This document shows positions 8,601 through 13,935 of a stretch of 13,935 nt of DNA, in pieces. The notes under the pieces were generated by a model, which was given only the letters and a program-made list of their open reading frames with translations, made no database searches and had not been told where the DNA came from. Within the stretch, counting starts at the first letter, position 1; each line of letters opens with the position of its first letter. The position numbers were made by a program, and so were the translations under genes. This stretch comes from Rhodocyclaceae bacterium UBA1310 (lineage in GTDB: Bacteria > Pseudomonadota > Gammaproteobacteria > Burkholderiales > Rhodocyclaceae), in the NCBI GenBank assembly GCA_002307175.1, contig DBTS01000044.1:54301-68235 (forward strand), given 5' to 3'.

Positions 8601-9385
8601 GAAAACTTCGCCCGCTCGATCCTGAGCGGCAATTTCGCCGGGACATAAACCAGATACTGCGTGATGTCGATGGGGTCAAACGTGAGTTCCAGGCTCGCCT
8701 CACGATGATCGGAGAAAGGCTTGAGTTCGCCACTCAGGCGAAAATCGACCCCGTTGATGTCCGCCTCAACGCGCGGCTGCACATAGCTGTTCAGGCGTGC
8801 GGGAAGATTTGACACGAAGGGCACGCCAATATTCAGACGCGTGATCTGATGTACACGCTGTACCGGTTTGTCATCGAACACGATCTGCCCATCGGCAAGC
8901 TCGATATTGCTCACTGAGAACCGTACAGGGCTGGAAGCCTGTTCGGGAGTCGCCGGCTTTGAGCCCCCAGAGAGCTTCTGCAGGATGTCGCTGAAATTGA
9001 AATGATTGTCGGCCTGCCGCTCGATCCGCACATAGGGATGCTCAACGCGCAAGGCATCAAGTACCACACCGCGATACCAGAGAGATGCCAGAGACAGGTT
9101 GGCACGCAGCAGATCAAGCTTGACGAAATCCTGCTTGCCGTCAGCTTCGCTGATATGCAAGCCACGCAGAGTGGCCGATAAGGTCAGCGGGTTGAAGGAC
9201 GCCCCTTCGACCCTGACATTCCGCCCCAAGGCCTTGCTGCCCTGCGTCTCGATCGCCCAGCGCAATGCAGGCGGAACCAGCAGAGGCGTGAGCACGATGA
9301 ATGCTGCAAGACACCCCAGTACCACCTTGAGCGTCAGCCGCACTCTACGTTTTTGCCAGATTTGACGTACATCGTGAATATCCAC
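5687..9385 (-). CDS. DUF748 / AsmA-like inner-membrane-anchored envelope protein
   Basis: Very large protein (1232 aa) of the DUF748 group, related to the AsmA/TamB-type repeating beta-groove proteins thought to help lipids cross the periplasm; its exact substrate is unknown. Basic residues 11-20 are followed by one transmembrane segment (about 19-41), with the rest predicted to be periplasmic. The AsmA-like start (ALGRNVRVEGASFNPLTLSA, then RVEHPYVRIE) and repeated GQIVFDDK / GHINYNDR strands are visible. A low-complexity Ala/Glu/Lys linker sits at about 788-828. The DUF748 hallmark (SLLKDRHGVIDVNLPISGSL, then DDPEF, VGGVIVRVIVN) lies at about 990-1045. The C-terminal region begins LDFAPGSAAI and has an OmpA-like A-rich pattern. 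The start is GTG 9385 with AGG five nt upstream on the minus strand. An A8 run lies in the coding strand at 8361-8368. It is divergent from the metallophosphoesterase gene. Confidence 0.88.
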   Translation of the reverse strand: MDIHDVRQIWQKRRVRLTLKVVLGCLAAFIVLTPLLVPPALRWAIETQGSKALGRNVRVEGASFNPLTLSATLRGLHISEADGKQDFVKLDLLRANLSLASLWYRGVVLDALRVEHPYVRIERQADNHFNFSDILQKLSGGSKPATPEQASSPVRFSVSNIELADGQIVFDDKPVQRVHQITRLNIGVPFVSNLPARLNSYVQPRVEADINGVDFRLSGELKPFSDHREASLELTFDPIDITQYLVYVPAKLPLRIERAKFSSAVHLVWASGSATQPSSLALSGKLGLQNVSIRDLHGEPVLALDNLAVDIGRLEPLATPLLAQINSVRLDAPKLDLGRKKNGEINLAMFAASQPATKTKVPADSRAAEAQTPRISIGELAVHKGNLHWHDQSVGEGFQTSLGNIEIALNALDLTADKPAKLSIKGQGGHGEALALEAQLAIKPGKYDGHLSLGHLGLETYRPYYARFLGDGRLKGNASLEGNFAVQNGDTGPAVSLNAVAVDFKDLSLAGEHDKQPQMSLPDTHAEGIRMDLSRHELVLGQITSSDARLRLERDKNGQLTLLRLLQAPPSRAVAATQSVPVAAGESGASADAQPWHLSLGGLALKGWGLHFDDNSGSSPVSLEVADFGLQVKDWSNEAHNQAQVDLAARVNKAGRLALNGKLGTQPVQGSVHADIRDVDFVAVQPYVDDLYRILVTRGKLSARGDLVFDLSNPATPDLRYKGNLSVADFNSLDRLNNTDFMRWKLFAFNNVSLQTQPLALTTQEIRLEDFYSRLILDEKGRLNVRELASAEEEEAAAAADADKPKARQLAPRGGVAAGAKSGMASGVASTQKMPQIRIGKIVFADGHINYNDRFVKPNYEANLLAVNGGLTGFSSDPSTLAALNLKARMDGAAPVTVSGELNPFRKDGYLDIKADVRDVDLVGASTYSAKYVGYGIEKGKLSMAVQYQVRDRKLTAENHVTLDQLTFGKKTESADATKLPVLFAVSLLKDRHGVIDVNLPISGSLDDPEFSVGGVIVRVIVNLIGKAVTAPFSLIGSVFGNGEELSYLDFAPGSAAIAPAGEEKLNALAKALADRPALKLEIAGRADPAADVTGLKRARLDDRLRALKAEALVKRGESVGEVDQLQIEAAEYAALLTKAYESARIDARPRNALGLLKTVPVAEMEKIILASYVISDDDLEALADQRAQAVRTHFLDQSGIAADRIFLLSSEGAAEPDDGKPAQARAEFLLK

Positions 9386-9426
9386 GGGCCCTGCCCCACT
9401 TGCTTAAAGCCAGTTTACAATTTTAA

Positions 9427-9466
9427 CCTACAAGCCAAGTCCACGCTGCGCCAAGCCCCTTGTAGG
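9427..9466. promoter_or_regulatory. Widely spaced perfect inverted repeat in the divergent spacer, possible operator
   Basis: CCTACAAG (9427-9434) is exactly reverse-complemented by CTTGTAGG (9459-9466). The arm centres are 32 bp apart, close to three helical turns. Inside lies a direct repeat of GCCAAG (9434-9439 and 9450-9455). The element sits 41 bp above the GTG of the DUF748 gene, where its promoter should be (weak minus-strand boxes TTGGCT and TAAACT are nearby), and about 100 bp above the metallophosphoesterase ATG. A looping or dimer-dimer operator is inferred, not shown. Confidence 0.4.
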
Positions 9467-9567
9467 CCGCACGGGTACTTTGGTCGGAAACTTCGGAAAT
9501 TCATCATTCGGTCATACTTGCTCTGTATCGTGCCCCGGCAGGCAAACCATCAGGGGCAAGCACAAGC

Positions 9568-10407
9568 ATGCCGCAAGTACGCTCGATATTTCTCTCAGAC
9601 ATCCACCTGGGTACCCGTGGGTGCCAGGCCGACAGCCTGCTCGCTTTTCTTCGCAACTACGACTCCGAATACATTTTCCTGCTTGGCGATATCATTGATT
9701 TCTGGGCCATGAACAGGGGGGTGCACTGGAATACAGCGCAGAACACATTCGTGCAAAAGCTGCTGCGGCGCGCCCGAAAGGGCGTAAAAATCGTCTATGT
9801 GCCCGGCAATCACGATGAGGCTCTGCGCGAACATTGCGGCATCAGCCTCGGCGACATCGAATTACGCCATGAATATATCCACACGGGCCTCAACGGCAAG
9901 CGCTATCTGCTGATCCACGGCGATGAATATGATCAGGTGACGCGCCATCACCGCTGGGTCGCAATCCTCGGTGATGTGGCCTACAACACCCTGGTCCGTC
10001 TGAATGGTTGGCTCTCGCGCGTACGCTGCCGGCTGGGCATCTCGGGCTACTGGTCACTTGCAGGCTACGCCAAACGCAAGGTCAAGACAGCTGTCAGTTT
10101 CATCTTCGATTTCGAGGATTCCGTCGTGCGCGGAATGCGCGAAAAAGGCGTGGACGGCATCATCTGCGGCCACATCCATGCAGCCGCCATCAAACAGATA
10201 CAGGGAGTCACCTACATCAACTGTGGTGACTGGGTGGATAGCTGCACCGCCATTGTCGAACACTTCGACGGTCAGATGGAACTCGTCGAGTGGCGGGAAA
10301 AGGCCGAGGAATACGCACTCTCACCCAGCATTCCCGACCCCGACGAGAGCCCTGTGCCGATTCCCACTGATTTGATCCCTGTGATGTCGCGGGGCAGAAC
10401 AGCCTGA
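9568..10407 (+). CDS. LpxH-like calcineurin-type metallophosphoesterase (UDP-2,3-diacylglucosamine diphosphatase family)
   Basis: Cytoplasmic or membrane-peripheral two-metal phosphoesterase of the LpxH family (COG2908 type). LpxH splits UDP-2,3-diacylglucosamine to lipid X in lipid A synthesis. All metal ligands are visible: SDIHLG (Asp11, His13), GDIIDFW (Asp41), PGNHDE (Asn81, His82), IHGDEYD (His117) and GHIHAA (His202, His204). At 279 aa it is longer than the usual 240-aa LpxH, with an extended helical region (about 125-190) and an acidic/proline-rich tail (about 250-279). This matches the second, longer LpxH-like group seen in many proteobacteria, so I give no lpxH symbol; the substrate may differ. 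The ATG at 9568 begins the first beta strand directly. AGGGG lies 11 nt upstream, slightly far. No other lipid A gene is nearby. It converges with ybbA. Confidence 0.88.
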   Translation: MPQVRSIFLSDIHLGTRGCQADSLLAFLRNYDSEYIFLLGDIIDFWAMNRGVHWNTAQNTFVQKLLRRARKGVKIVYVPGNHDEALREHCGISLGDIELRHEYIHTGLNGKRYLLIHGDEYDQVTRHHRWVAILGDVAYNTLVRLNGWLSRVRCRLGISGYWSLAGYAKRKVKTAVSFIFDFEDSVVRGMREKGVDGIICGHIHAAAIKQIQGVTYINCGDWVDSCTAIVEHFDGQMELVEWREKAEEYALSPSIPDPDESPVPIPTDLIPVMSRGRTA

Positions 10408-10445
10408 GCCGGGAATAGAATAGATATCAGGGAATCGGGCTCAGG
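10403..10445. repeat. Inverted repeat carrying the stop codons of two convergent genes
   Basis: CCTGAGCC (10403-10410) and GGCTCAGG (10438-10445) are a perfect 8-bp inverted repeat with 27 nt between. The left arm holds the TGA of the metallophosphoesterase gene. The right arm, read on the minus strand, holds the TGA of ybbA, so both genes end in the same octamer. The element may act as a bidirectional transcription barrier, but there is no T-tract on either side. Confidence 0.5.
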
Positions 10446-11160
10446 ATTGCACCATCCGCCCCCCGGCAAGATGGATTCTGCGTTGGCAGGCGGCAGCCAG
10501 GCTTTCGTCATGCGTCACCAGGAGCAGTGTCACGCCGCTCTCCTGATTGAGTTCGAACATCAACTCAATGATATGTTTGCCGGTTGCCGCATCCAGATTG
10601 CCGGTCGGCTCATCAGCCAAAAGCAGCGAAGGCTGCATCGCAAATGCCCGCGCCAGGGCAACACGCTGCTGCTCGCCGCCCGACAGATGCTTCGGGTAAT
10701 GGGATTGCCGCTGCGCGAGGCCGACGCGCTCCAGCCACAGGCGGGCGGTTTGCGTCGGCTGGCCGCGCCCGGCGAGTTCTAGCGGCATCATCACATTTTC
10801 CAGCGCGGTCAGTGCCGGCAACAGCTGGAACGACTGGAACACGAAACCGATCTGCTCGCCACGCAGGGCTGCCCGCCCGTCCTCATCCAGATCGAAGACC
10901 GACTGGCCGTTGATGGCGATACTGCCGGCACTGGGAACATCCAGCCCGGCAAGGAGTCCGAGCAGAGTGGATTTGCCCGAGCCAGACGCGCCGACCACGG
11001 CAACCGTCTCACCCGGCTCCACGGCAAAGCCGATATCCTGCAGAATGTTCAGTGTGCCGCCGTCAGCCAGCACAACTGATTTGCTGATATTTTCGACTGA
11101 CAGAACCGGCCCGGAGTATTCGCGAATGTTACGCGGTCTTGTAATCCTGTTTGCTAGCAT
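10441..11160 (-). CDS. ybbA: ABC transporter ATP-binding protein YbbA (LolD/MacB-like family)
   Basis: ATPase subunit of an ABC transporter of the LolD/MacB-like family, cytoplasmic and normally docked on a YbbP-type permease. The 239 residues hold a complete nucleotide-binding domain: Walker A GASGSGKST (57-65), Q-loop FVFQSF with Gln109, signature LSGGEQQ (159-165), Walker B LLLADEP with Glu184, D-loop NLD and switch His217 (VTHD). Divergence from tesA is the same arrangement as in E. coli, which supports the YbbA name over LolD. The only sensible start is ATG 11160, with GGA about 6 nt upstream; no ATG, GTG or TTG occurs between it and the first beta strand (VLSVENISKS). That places its first 35 bp inside the tesA coding region. 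No permease gene follows: the next gene downstream is convergent. Confidence 0.9.
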   Translation of the reverse strand: MLANRITRPRNIREYSGPVLSVENISKSVVLADGGTLNILQDIGFAVEPGETVAVVGASGSGKSTLLGLLAGLDVPSAGSIAINGQSVFDLDEDGRAALRGEQIGFVFQSFQLLPALTALENVMMPLELAGRGQPTQTARLWLERVGLAQRQSHYPKHLSGGEQQRVALARAFAMQPSLLLADEPTGNLDAATGKHIIELMFELNQESGVTLLLVTHDESLAAACQRRIHLAGGRMVQS

Positions 11161-11743
11161 GTTTTTCCAATCTGCCCAGAGCGCAACCCTGCTGGTGTGG
11201 GGGGACAGCCTTTCCGCCGCCTACGGCATCGCCCAGGAATCCGCCTGGCCAATCCTGCTGGAGCACAAGCTCACCCAGGAAGGCTACCGCTACCAGGTGG
11301 TAAATGCCAGCATCAGTGGCGAAACCACTGCCGGCGGGCTCGCCCGCCTGCCCGAGGCACTTTCCCGCAACAAACCATCTGTCATACTCATCGAGTTGGG
11401 AGCCAACGATGGTTTGCGTAGTCTGCCCCTGCCCGCCATGCACGCCAATCTTGCCAGCATGATAGAGAAGAGCCAGGCAGCAGGCGCCCGCGTCGTGCTG
11501 ATCGGCATGCGCATGCCTCCCAACTTCGGTCCGGTCTTCGATGAAAAGTTCCGCTCAATCTATACCGGGCTCGCAAAAAAATACAACACAGGCCTGGTTC
11601 CCTTCATGATGGAAGGCTTCGCCCAGAAGGCAGATCTGTTCCAGGGTGACGGTATTCATCCACTCGCACCTGCCCAGCCCATGATTCTGAACAATATCTG
11701 GCCTGCGCTAAAACCACTGCTAAGCAAGCCCTCGGCGCGTTGA
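11126..11743 (+). CDS. tesA: Periplasmic SGNH/GDSL esterase TesA (acyl-CoA thioesterase I / lysophospholipase L1)
   Basis: Secreted SGNH hydrolase that cleaves acyl thioesters, lysophospholipids and aryl esters. The start ATG 11126 has GGAG 9 nt upstream and gives a signal peptide (MLRGLVILFASMFFQSAQSA, cut after Ala20). Longer in-frame starts would only read antisense through ybbA. The 205 residues carry the SGNH blocks in order: WGDSLSAAYG with nucleophile Ser28, SGETTAGG with Gly65, ELGANDGLR with Asn94, and DGIHP with Asp175 and His178. GMRMPPNFG (127-135) is typical of TesA. The length matches the E. coli enzyme. It is divergent from ybbA with overlapping 5' ends, and DUF2863 follows 93 bp downstream on the same strand. 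Confidence 0.93.
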   Translation: MLRGLVILFASMFFQSAQSATLLVWGDSLSAAYGIAQESAWPILLEHKLTQEGYRYQVVNASISGETTAGGLARLPEALSRNKPSVILIELGANDGLRSLPLPAMHANLASMIEKSQAAGARVVLIGMRMPPNFGPVFDEKFRSIYTGLAKKYNTGLVPFMMEGFAQKADLFQGDGIHPLAPAQPMILNNIWPALKPLLSKPSAR

Positions 11744-11797
11744 TACGTTTGCCGACACGCCGTTATTGAGGCGGAACGGGTGTCCCCGGCGGAGTGG

Positions 11798-11806
11798 TGC
11801 TAGACT
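11798..11806 (+). promoter_or_regulatory. Candidate extended -10 promoter for the DUF2863 gene
   Basis: TGCTAGACT contains the TGn extension and a -10 hexamer TAGACT (11801-11806). No -35 is found at 16-18 bp, which is acceptable for extended -10 promoters. Transcription would start near 11813, about 24 nt before the ATG at 11837. If real, this gene does not depend only on read-through from tesA. Confidence 0.4.
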
Positions 11807-11836
11807 CCCAAGATTCACCCGACCCGTATTTCCAAT

Positions 11837-13000
11837 ATGAAGCGTTCCCGTTTCGGACGTCGCAGCGGCATTCCACGCGAAGCAGAACTTCTCCTCTGGC
11901 TGGCAAGCGGTACAGCCGAATCCGGCAGTCGCGCCGAAGATGCACACTGGGAAGAACAGCTTGCCACCGAGATCGACAGCCTGCTTAGCTCTGGCAGCGA
12001 AGATACGCTGACCACCGCACTGGACCACCTGTTCGCCACCAATACACGCGCCTATGACGTGCTCGCGGACATCCTGGAAACCCGCAGCGAGCAGCGTGCC
12101 GACGAAAAAGGCATCACGCTGCTGCTTGCCGCACCGGTGCTCGCGTGGTCACGCTTCTCGATTCCTGCCACCACGGTCCCCGCCAAGGTCATCAACAATC
12201 TGCGCGTACACCTGCAGGCTCACGTACTGTCCAAGGACGTGAAGCTCGGGGTTGCCGACGTGCTCTTCAGCCCGGACCAGCTTCCGCAGGGTTACTGCGA
12301 AACAGCCCGTTTCACCGCGCAGATGACGGAAGTAGCGGAAAATGGCGGCATCCTTCACGTCGAGCCTGAGACGCTACCCGAAACTTCGCGCTTTCTCTCT
12401 GATCTGCGCTACATCCTGGCGGCGGTGCATGTCAAACCCGGCACCCCGATTTTCCGCTGGCAGGATCAGGATGGCTCTCGCGAACAGGCCCTTGAACAAT
12501 GGCGTGCCCAGGGCGGGGCCTGCCTGCTGCCGATGCTTGCAGGCTGTGCCATGGAACTGGTGTTGCCGGACGCTTATTTCGCAGCCTGTCGGCAGGCAGA
12601 CCGTGCCTCACGTGCCTATTCGGTGCGCGCCTCCGTGGCTTTCCTGAGTACCACGCTGGATGTCGCCCCGGGCGAGTTGCGCGCCATTGTGGCGCCATTC
12701 TACGAACGCCAGATCGAGGAATACCGCATCGGCTTTACCACCGTATCGGACAACAAGGTTGTGCATGGCGTGGTGTGGCCGCTGCTAGGCCCGGAGGATG
12801 ATTCCGCCGATGTACCGGGGCAGATCGAAGCCTGCCTGAAAGATAGCGGTGTCACCCGCATTGAACATCTCGACAACCGCTACCCGCTGGAATACTGCGA
12901 TGATTGCGGCGCGCCGATGTACCCTTCCCCCGAAGGCGAAGCTGTGCACGCCGAATTGCCTGAAGACAAGGCCGAGCAGTTGCCCAAGCATCTGCACTAA
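11837..13000 (+). CDS. DUF2863 family protein of unknown function
   Basis: Function unknown. The 387-residue protein matches my recollection of the betaproteobacterial DUF2863 family: AESGSRAEDAHWEEQL near 28-43, ALDHLFATNTRAYDVLAD near 60-78, APVLAWSRFSIP near 98-109, then LELVLPDAYFAACR-type and IEEYRIGF motifs, GVVWPL, and the C-terminal YPLEYCDDCGAPMYP followed by AELPED. It has no signal peptide or membrane segment, so it is likely cytoplasmic. The single CxxC (CDDC) near residue 355 could bind metal as part of an intermolecular site or act in redox chemistry, but no second Cys pair is evident next to it. The tail ends in His-rich KHLH. No strong Shine-Dalgarno sequence precedes ATG 11837. 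It lies 93 bp after tesA and converges with the last gene. Confidence 0.85.
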   Translation: MKRSRFGRRSGIPREAELLLWLASGTAESGSRAEDAHWEEQLATEIDSLLSSGSEDTLTTALDHLFATNTRAYDVLADILETRSEQRADEKGITLLLAAPVLAWSRFSIPATTVPAKVINNLRVHLQAHVLSKDVKLGVADVLFSPDQLPQGYCETARFTAQMTEVAENGGILHVEPETLPETSRFLSDLRYILAAVHVKPGTPIFRWQDQDGSREQALEQWRAQGGACLLPMLAGCAMELVLPDAYFAACRQADRASRAYSVRASVAFLSTTLDVAPGELRAIVAPFYERQIEEYRIGFTTVSDNKVVHGVVWPLLGPEDDSADVPGQIEACLKDSGVTRIEHLDNRYPLEYCDDCGAPMYPSPEGEAVHAELPEDKAEQLPKHLH

Positions 13001-13019
13001 GGCTGGCTCTGACAAGCCC

Positions 13020-13042
13020 GCGTGGCAACACCGTTGCCACGC
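13020..13042. terminator. Strong hairpin between convergent genes, possible terminator without a T-tract
   Basis: GCGTGGCAAC (13020-13029) pairs perfectly with GTTGCCACGC (13033-13042) around a 3-nt loop, 20 bp after the DUF2863 stop. No run of T follows on either strand, so this is at best a factor-assisted stop or an mRNA 3'-end stabiliser. Confidence 0.5.
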
Positions 13043-13053
13043 AAACCGGCACA

Positions 13054-13069
13054 CCCTGCCCGCGCAGGG
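13054..13069. terminator. Second short GC hairpin between convergent genes
   Basis: CCCTGC (13054-13059) pairs with GCAGGG (13064-13069) around a 4-nt loop, 15 bp before the stop codon of the minus-strand gene. Together with the preceding hairpin it may insulate the two convergent transcripts. There is no T-tract. Confidence 0.35.
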
Positions 13070-13084
13070 CGGGGTCACCCTCAA

Positions 13085-13717
13085 TCAGCGCAGCTGATCG
13101 AGCAGGCTCTGGCCGTTGACTGTGACATTGGCCACTGACATCCCGGAATCATCGGTGCCCACGGTATCAACATTCAGGGCGCCGCCATCAAGTGCCTTCT
13201 GCAGGCGCTGCTTGTCCATATCGCTACCGCCAGTACCACTCAGACCGGCAATGCGGTATTTCTTGCCCTGATAGAAAAAGGTTTCGCCATCCACCGCATA
13301 AGCGTGATCCGGCACCGTACGGGCCTTAATCTCGCCATTCCGCCCGCTAGCCGGCGCGCTATCGTCCAGCGCATTTTCACGGATAGGGCTGCGTAACGCG
13401 GGTTCTTCTGGCGCGGCAGATTGCGCAGTCGAACAGACTCGCTGGCTCTTGCCCTTGTGATTTTTCACCGTCCGGCAGGTGCGGGGGCCTGTGCCGGATT
13501 TGTGGCTCGCTCCAGCGTGCGCCGCAGCCGAACTGCTGTTTTTCAGCGCAGGGGCTGATTTCCGGGTTTTGCTGGACGACGTTTTCTGCGCGGTATGCTG
13601 CGTAGCGTGATTGGTGGATGATGACGTGGCTGGCTTCTTGTGTGTTGCTGCTTCCACAGGAAGGGCCAGAAATCCCAATAAACTGAAAAAACAAAGACAT
13701 TCCGCGATTTTCTTCAT
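13085..13717 (-). CDS. Small secreted protein with a degenerate staphylococcal-nuclease-like C-terminal domain
   Basis: Function unknown. From ATG 13717 the 210-residue protein has a signal peptide (MKKIAECLCFFSLLGFLALP, cut near VEA|A at 23). A long basic Ser/Ala/Thr/Lys-rich region follows (about 24-125) with two Cys (81 and 95) that could form a disulphide. A compact domain spans about 130-210. This domain lines up by eye with staphylococcal nuclease: DGETFFYQGKKYRIAGL against the DGDT...FRLLLV strand-turn-strand, and the end NGQSLLDQLR against DGKMVNEALVR. The catalytic positions are mostly lost: Asp40, Glu43 and Arg87 correspond to Ser160, Gly163 and Met193, and Asp21 to Glu145; only Arg35 (Arg155) remains. 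Nuclease activity is therefore unlikely. Longer starts at 13729 and 13762 are in frame, but 13717 gives the cleanest leader, with AGGA just upstream. Confidence 0.7.
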   Translation of the reverse strand: MKKIAECLCFFSLLGFLALPVEAATHKKPATSSSTNHATQHTAQKTSSSKTRKSAPALKNSSSAAAHAGASHKSGTGPRTCRTVKNHKGKSQRVCSTAQSAAPEEPALRSPIRENALDDSAPASGRNGEIKARTVPDHAYAVDGETFFYQGKKYRIAGLSGTGGSDMDKQRLQKALDGGALNVDTVGTDDSGMSVANVTVNGQSLLDQLR

Positions 13718-13935
13718 TCGTCCTGCCATCAAGACCAAAACTATTTGCAGGCATTTTCTCACGCTTCACCCCCGGCGTGTTCCTTACCGCCCAAAGTACC
13801 GCACAAGACACATCGGGCGCACATGCCAGGCATACACTCAGAAGCTGTTCACGATCTGTAGCGAGAAGGCGTCAGTGGGCCGAAGAGCAGCACAGAAACC
13901 GGAGTGTATTGGAATACATGAGGATTTCGAGCAGC
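13718..13935. other. Gene-free right end with a short palindrome
   Basis: I see no supported gene here; all reading frames on both strands are short. It must hold the promoter of the minus-strand secreted-protein gene, but no convincing -35/-10 pair was found. At 13905-13918 lies TGTATT-GG-AATACA, a perfect 6-bp palindrome within the stretch running from about 13838 to the edge. That stretch resembles a non-coding sequence I vaguely recall recurring in betaproteobacterial genomes. I cannot confirm this from one copy. Confidence 0.4.

Noticed and set aside
9174..9181. GCCGATAA, a perfect sigma-28 -10 element, on the plus strand
   Set aside because: It lies inside the DUF748 coding region and has no TAAA-type -35 element 11 nt upstream, so it is most likely chance.
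9480..9712. Plus-strand open frames starting before the metallophosphoesterase ATG
   Set aside because: They are in other frames, overlap the well-supported gene and show no motifs.
11744..11797. Partly complementary GACAC/GTGTC and CGCC/GGCG segments after tesA as a terminator
   Set aside because: The stems are short and interrupted and no T-tract follows.
1..13935. Search for mobile elements, CRISPR arrays, tRNA or rRNA genes and toxin-antitoxin pairs
   Set aside because: No transposase, integrase, regularly spaced repeats, cloverleaf or small paired genes could be supported anywhere in the window.

Overview
This 13.9 kb window looks like chromosomal core-type DNA from a betaproteobacterium. 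It is fairly GC-rich throughout, the genes have uniform composition, and there is no transposase, integrase, phage gene, CRISPR array, tRNA or rRNA. The best lineage marker is a DUF2863 protein (11837-13000), a family I know only from Betaproteobacteria. I cannot name the genus. All family assignments come from reading motifs by eye; no search was run.

Layout, left to right. (1) The 3' seven-eighths of typA/bipA (1-1598), cut by the left edge. (2) A structured intergenic region followed by a candidate promoter and an MltD-type lytic transglycosylase (1770-3146). (3) Convergent to it, a response regulator with receiver, DUF3369, GGDEF and EAL domains (3193-5442, minus). Its GGDEF and EAL sites are both degenerate. 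A near-consensus flagellar sigma-28 (FliA) promoter lies upstream (5625-5651). (4) A 1232-residue DUF748/AsmA-like envelope protein (5687-9385, minus). (5) Divergent from it, an LpxH-like metallophosphoesterase (9568-10407), across a spacer with a widely spaced perfect inverted repeat. (6) The divergent pair ybbA (minus) and tesA (plus), whose predicted 5' coding ends overlap by 35 bp. (7) The DUF2863 protein. (8) Convergent to it, a small secreted protein whose C-terminal domain resembles a staphylococcal-nuclease fold without its catalytic residues (13085-13717, minus). (9) A gene-free right end with a short palindrome.

How the genes fit together. Most are housekeeping or cell-envelope functions: peptidoglycan cleavage (MltD), an inner-membrane-anchored AsmA-like protein, a possible lipid A-type pyrophosphatase, a periplasmic thioesterase/lysophospholipase and a LolD-like ATPase. 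They are mostly single transcription units in alternating orientation rather than one operon. The part most worth follow-up is the response regulator: an intact receiver, two probably inactive c-di-GMP domains and a flagellar-type promoter suggest a c-di-GMP-sensing or scaffold protein made together with the late flagellar genes. I found no clear new multi-gene defence, mobile or biosynthetic system.
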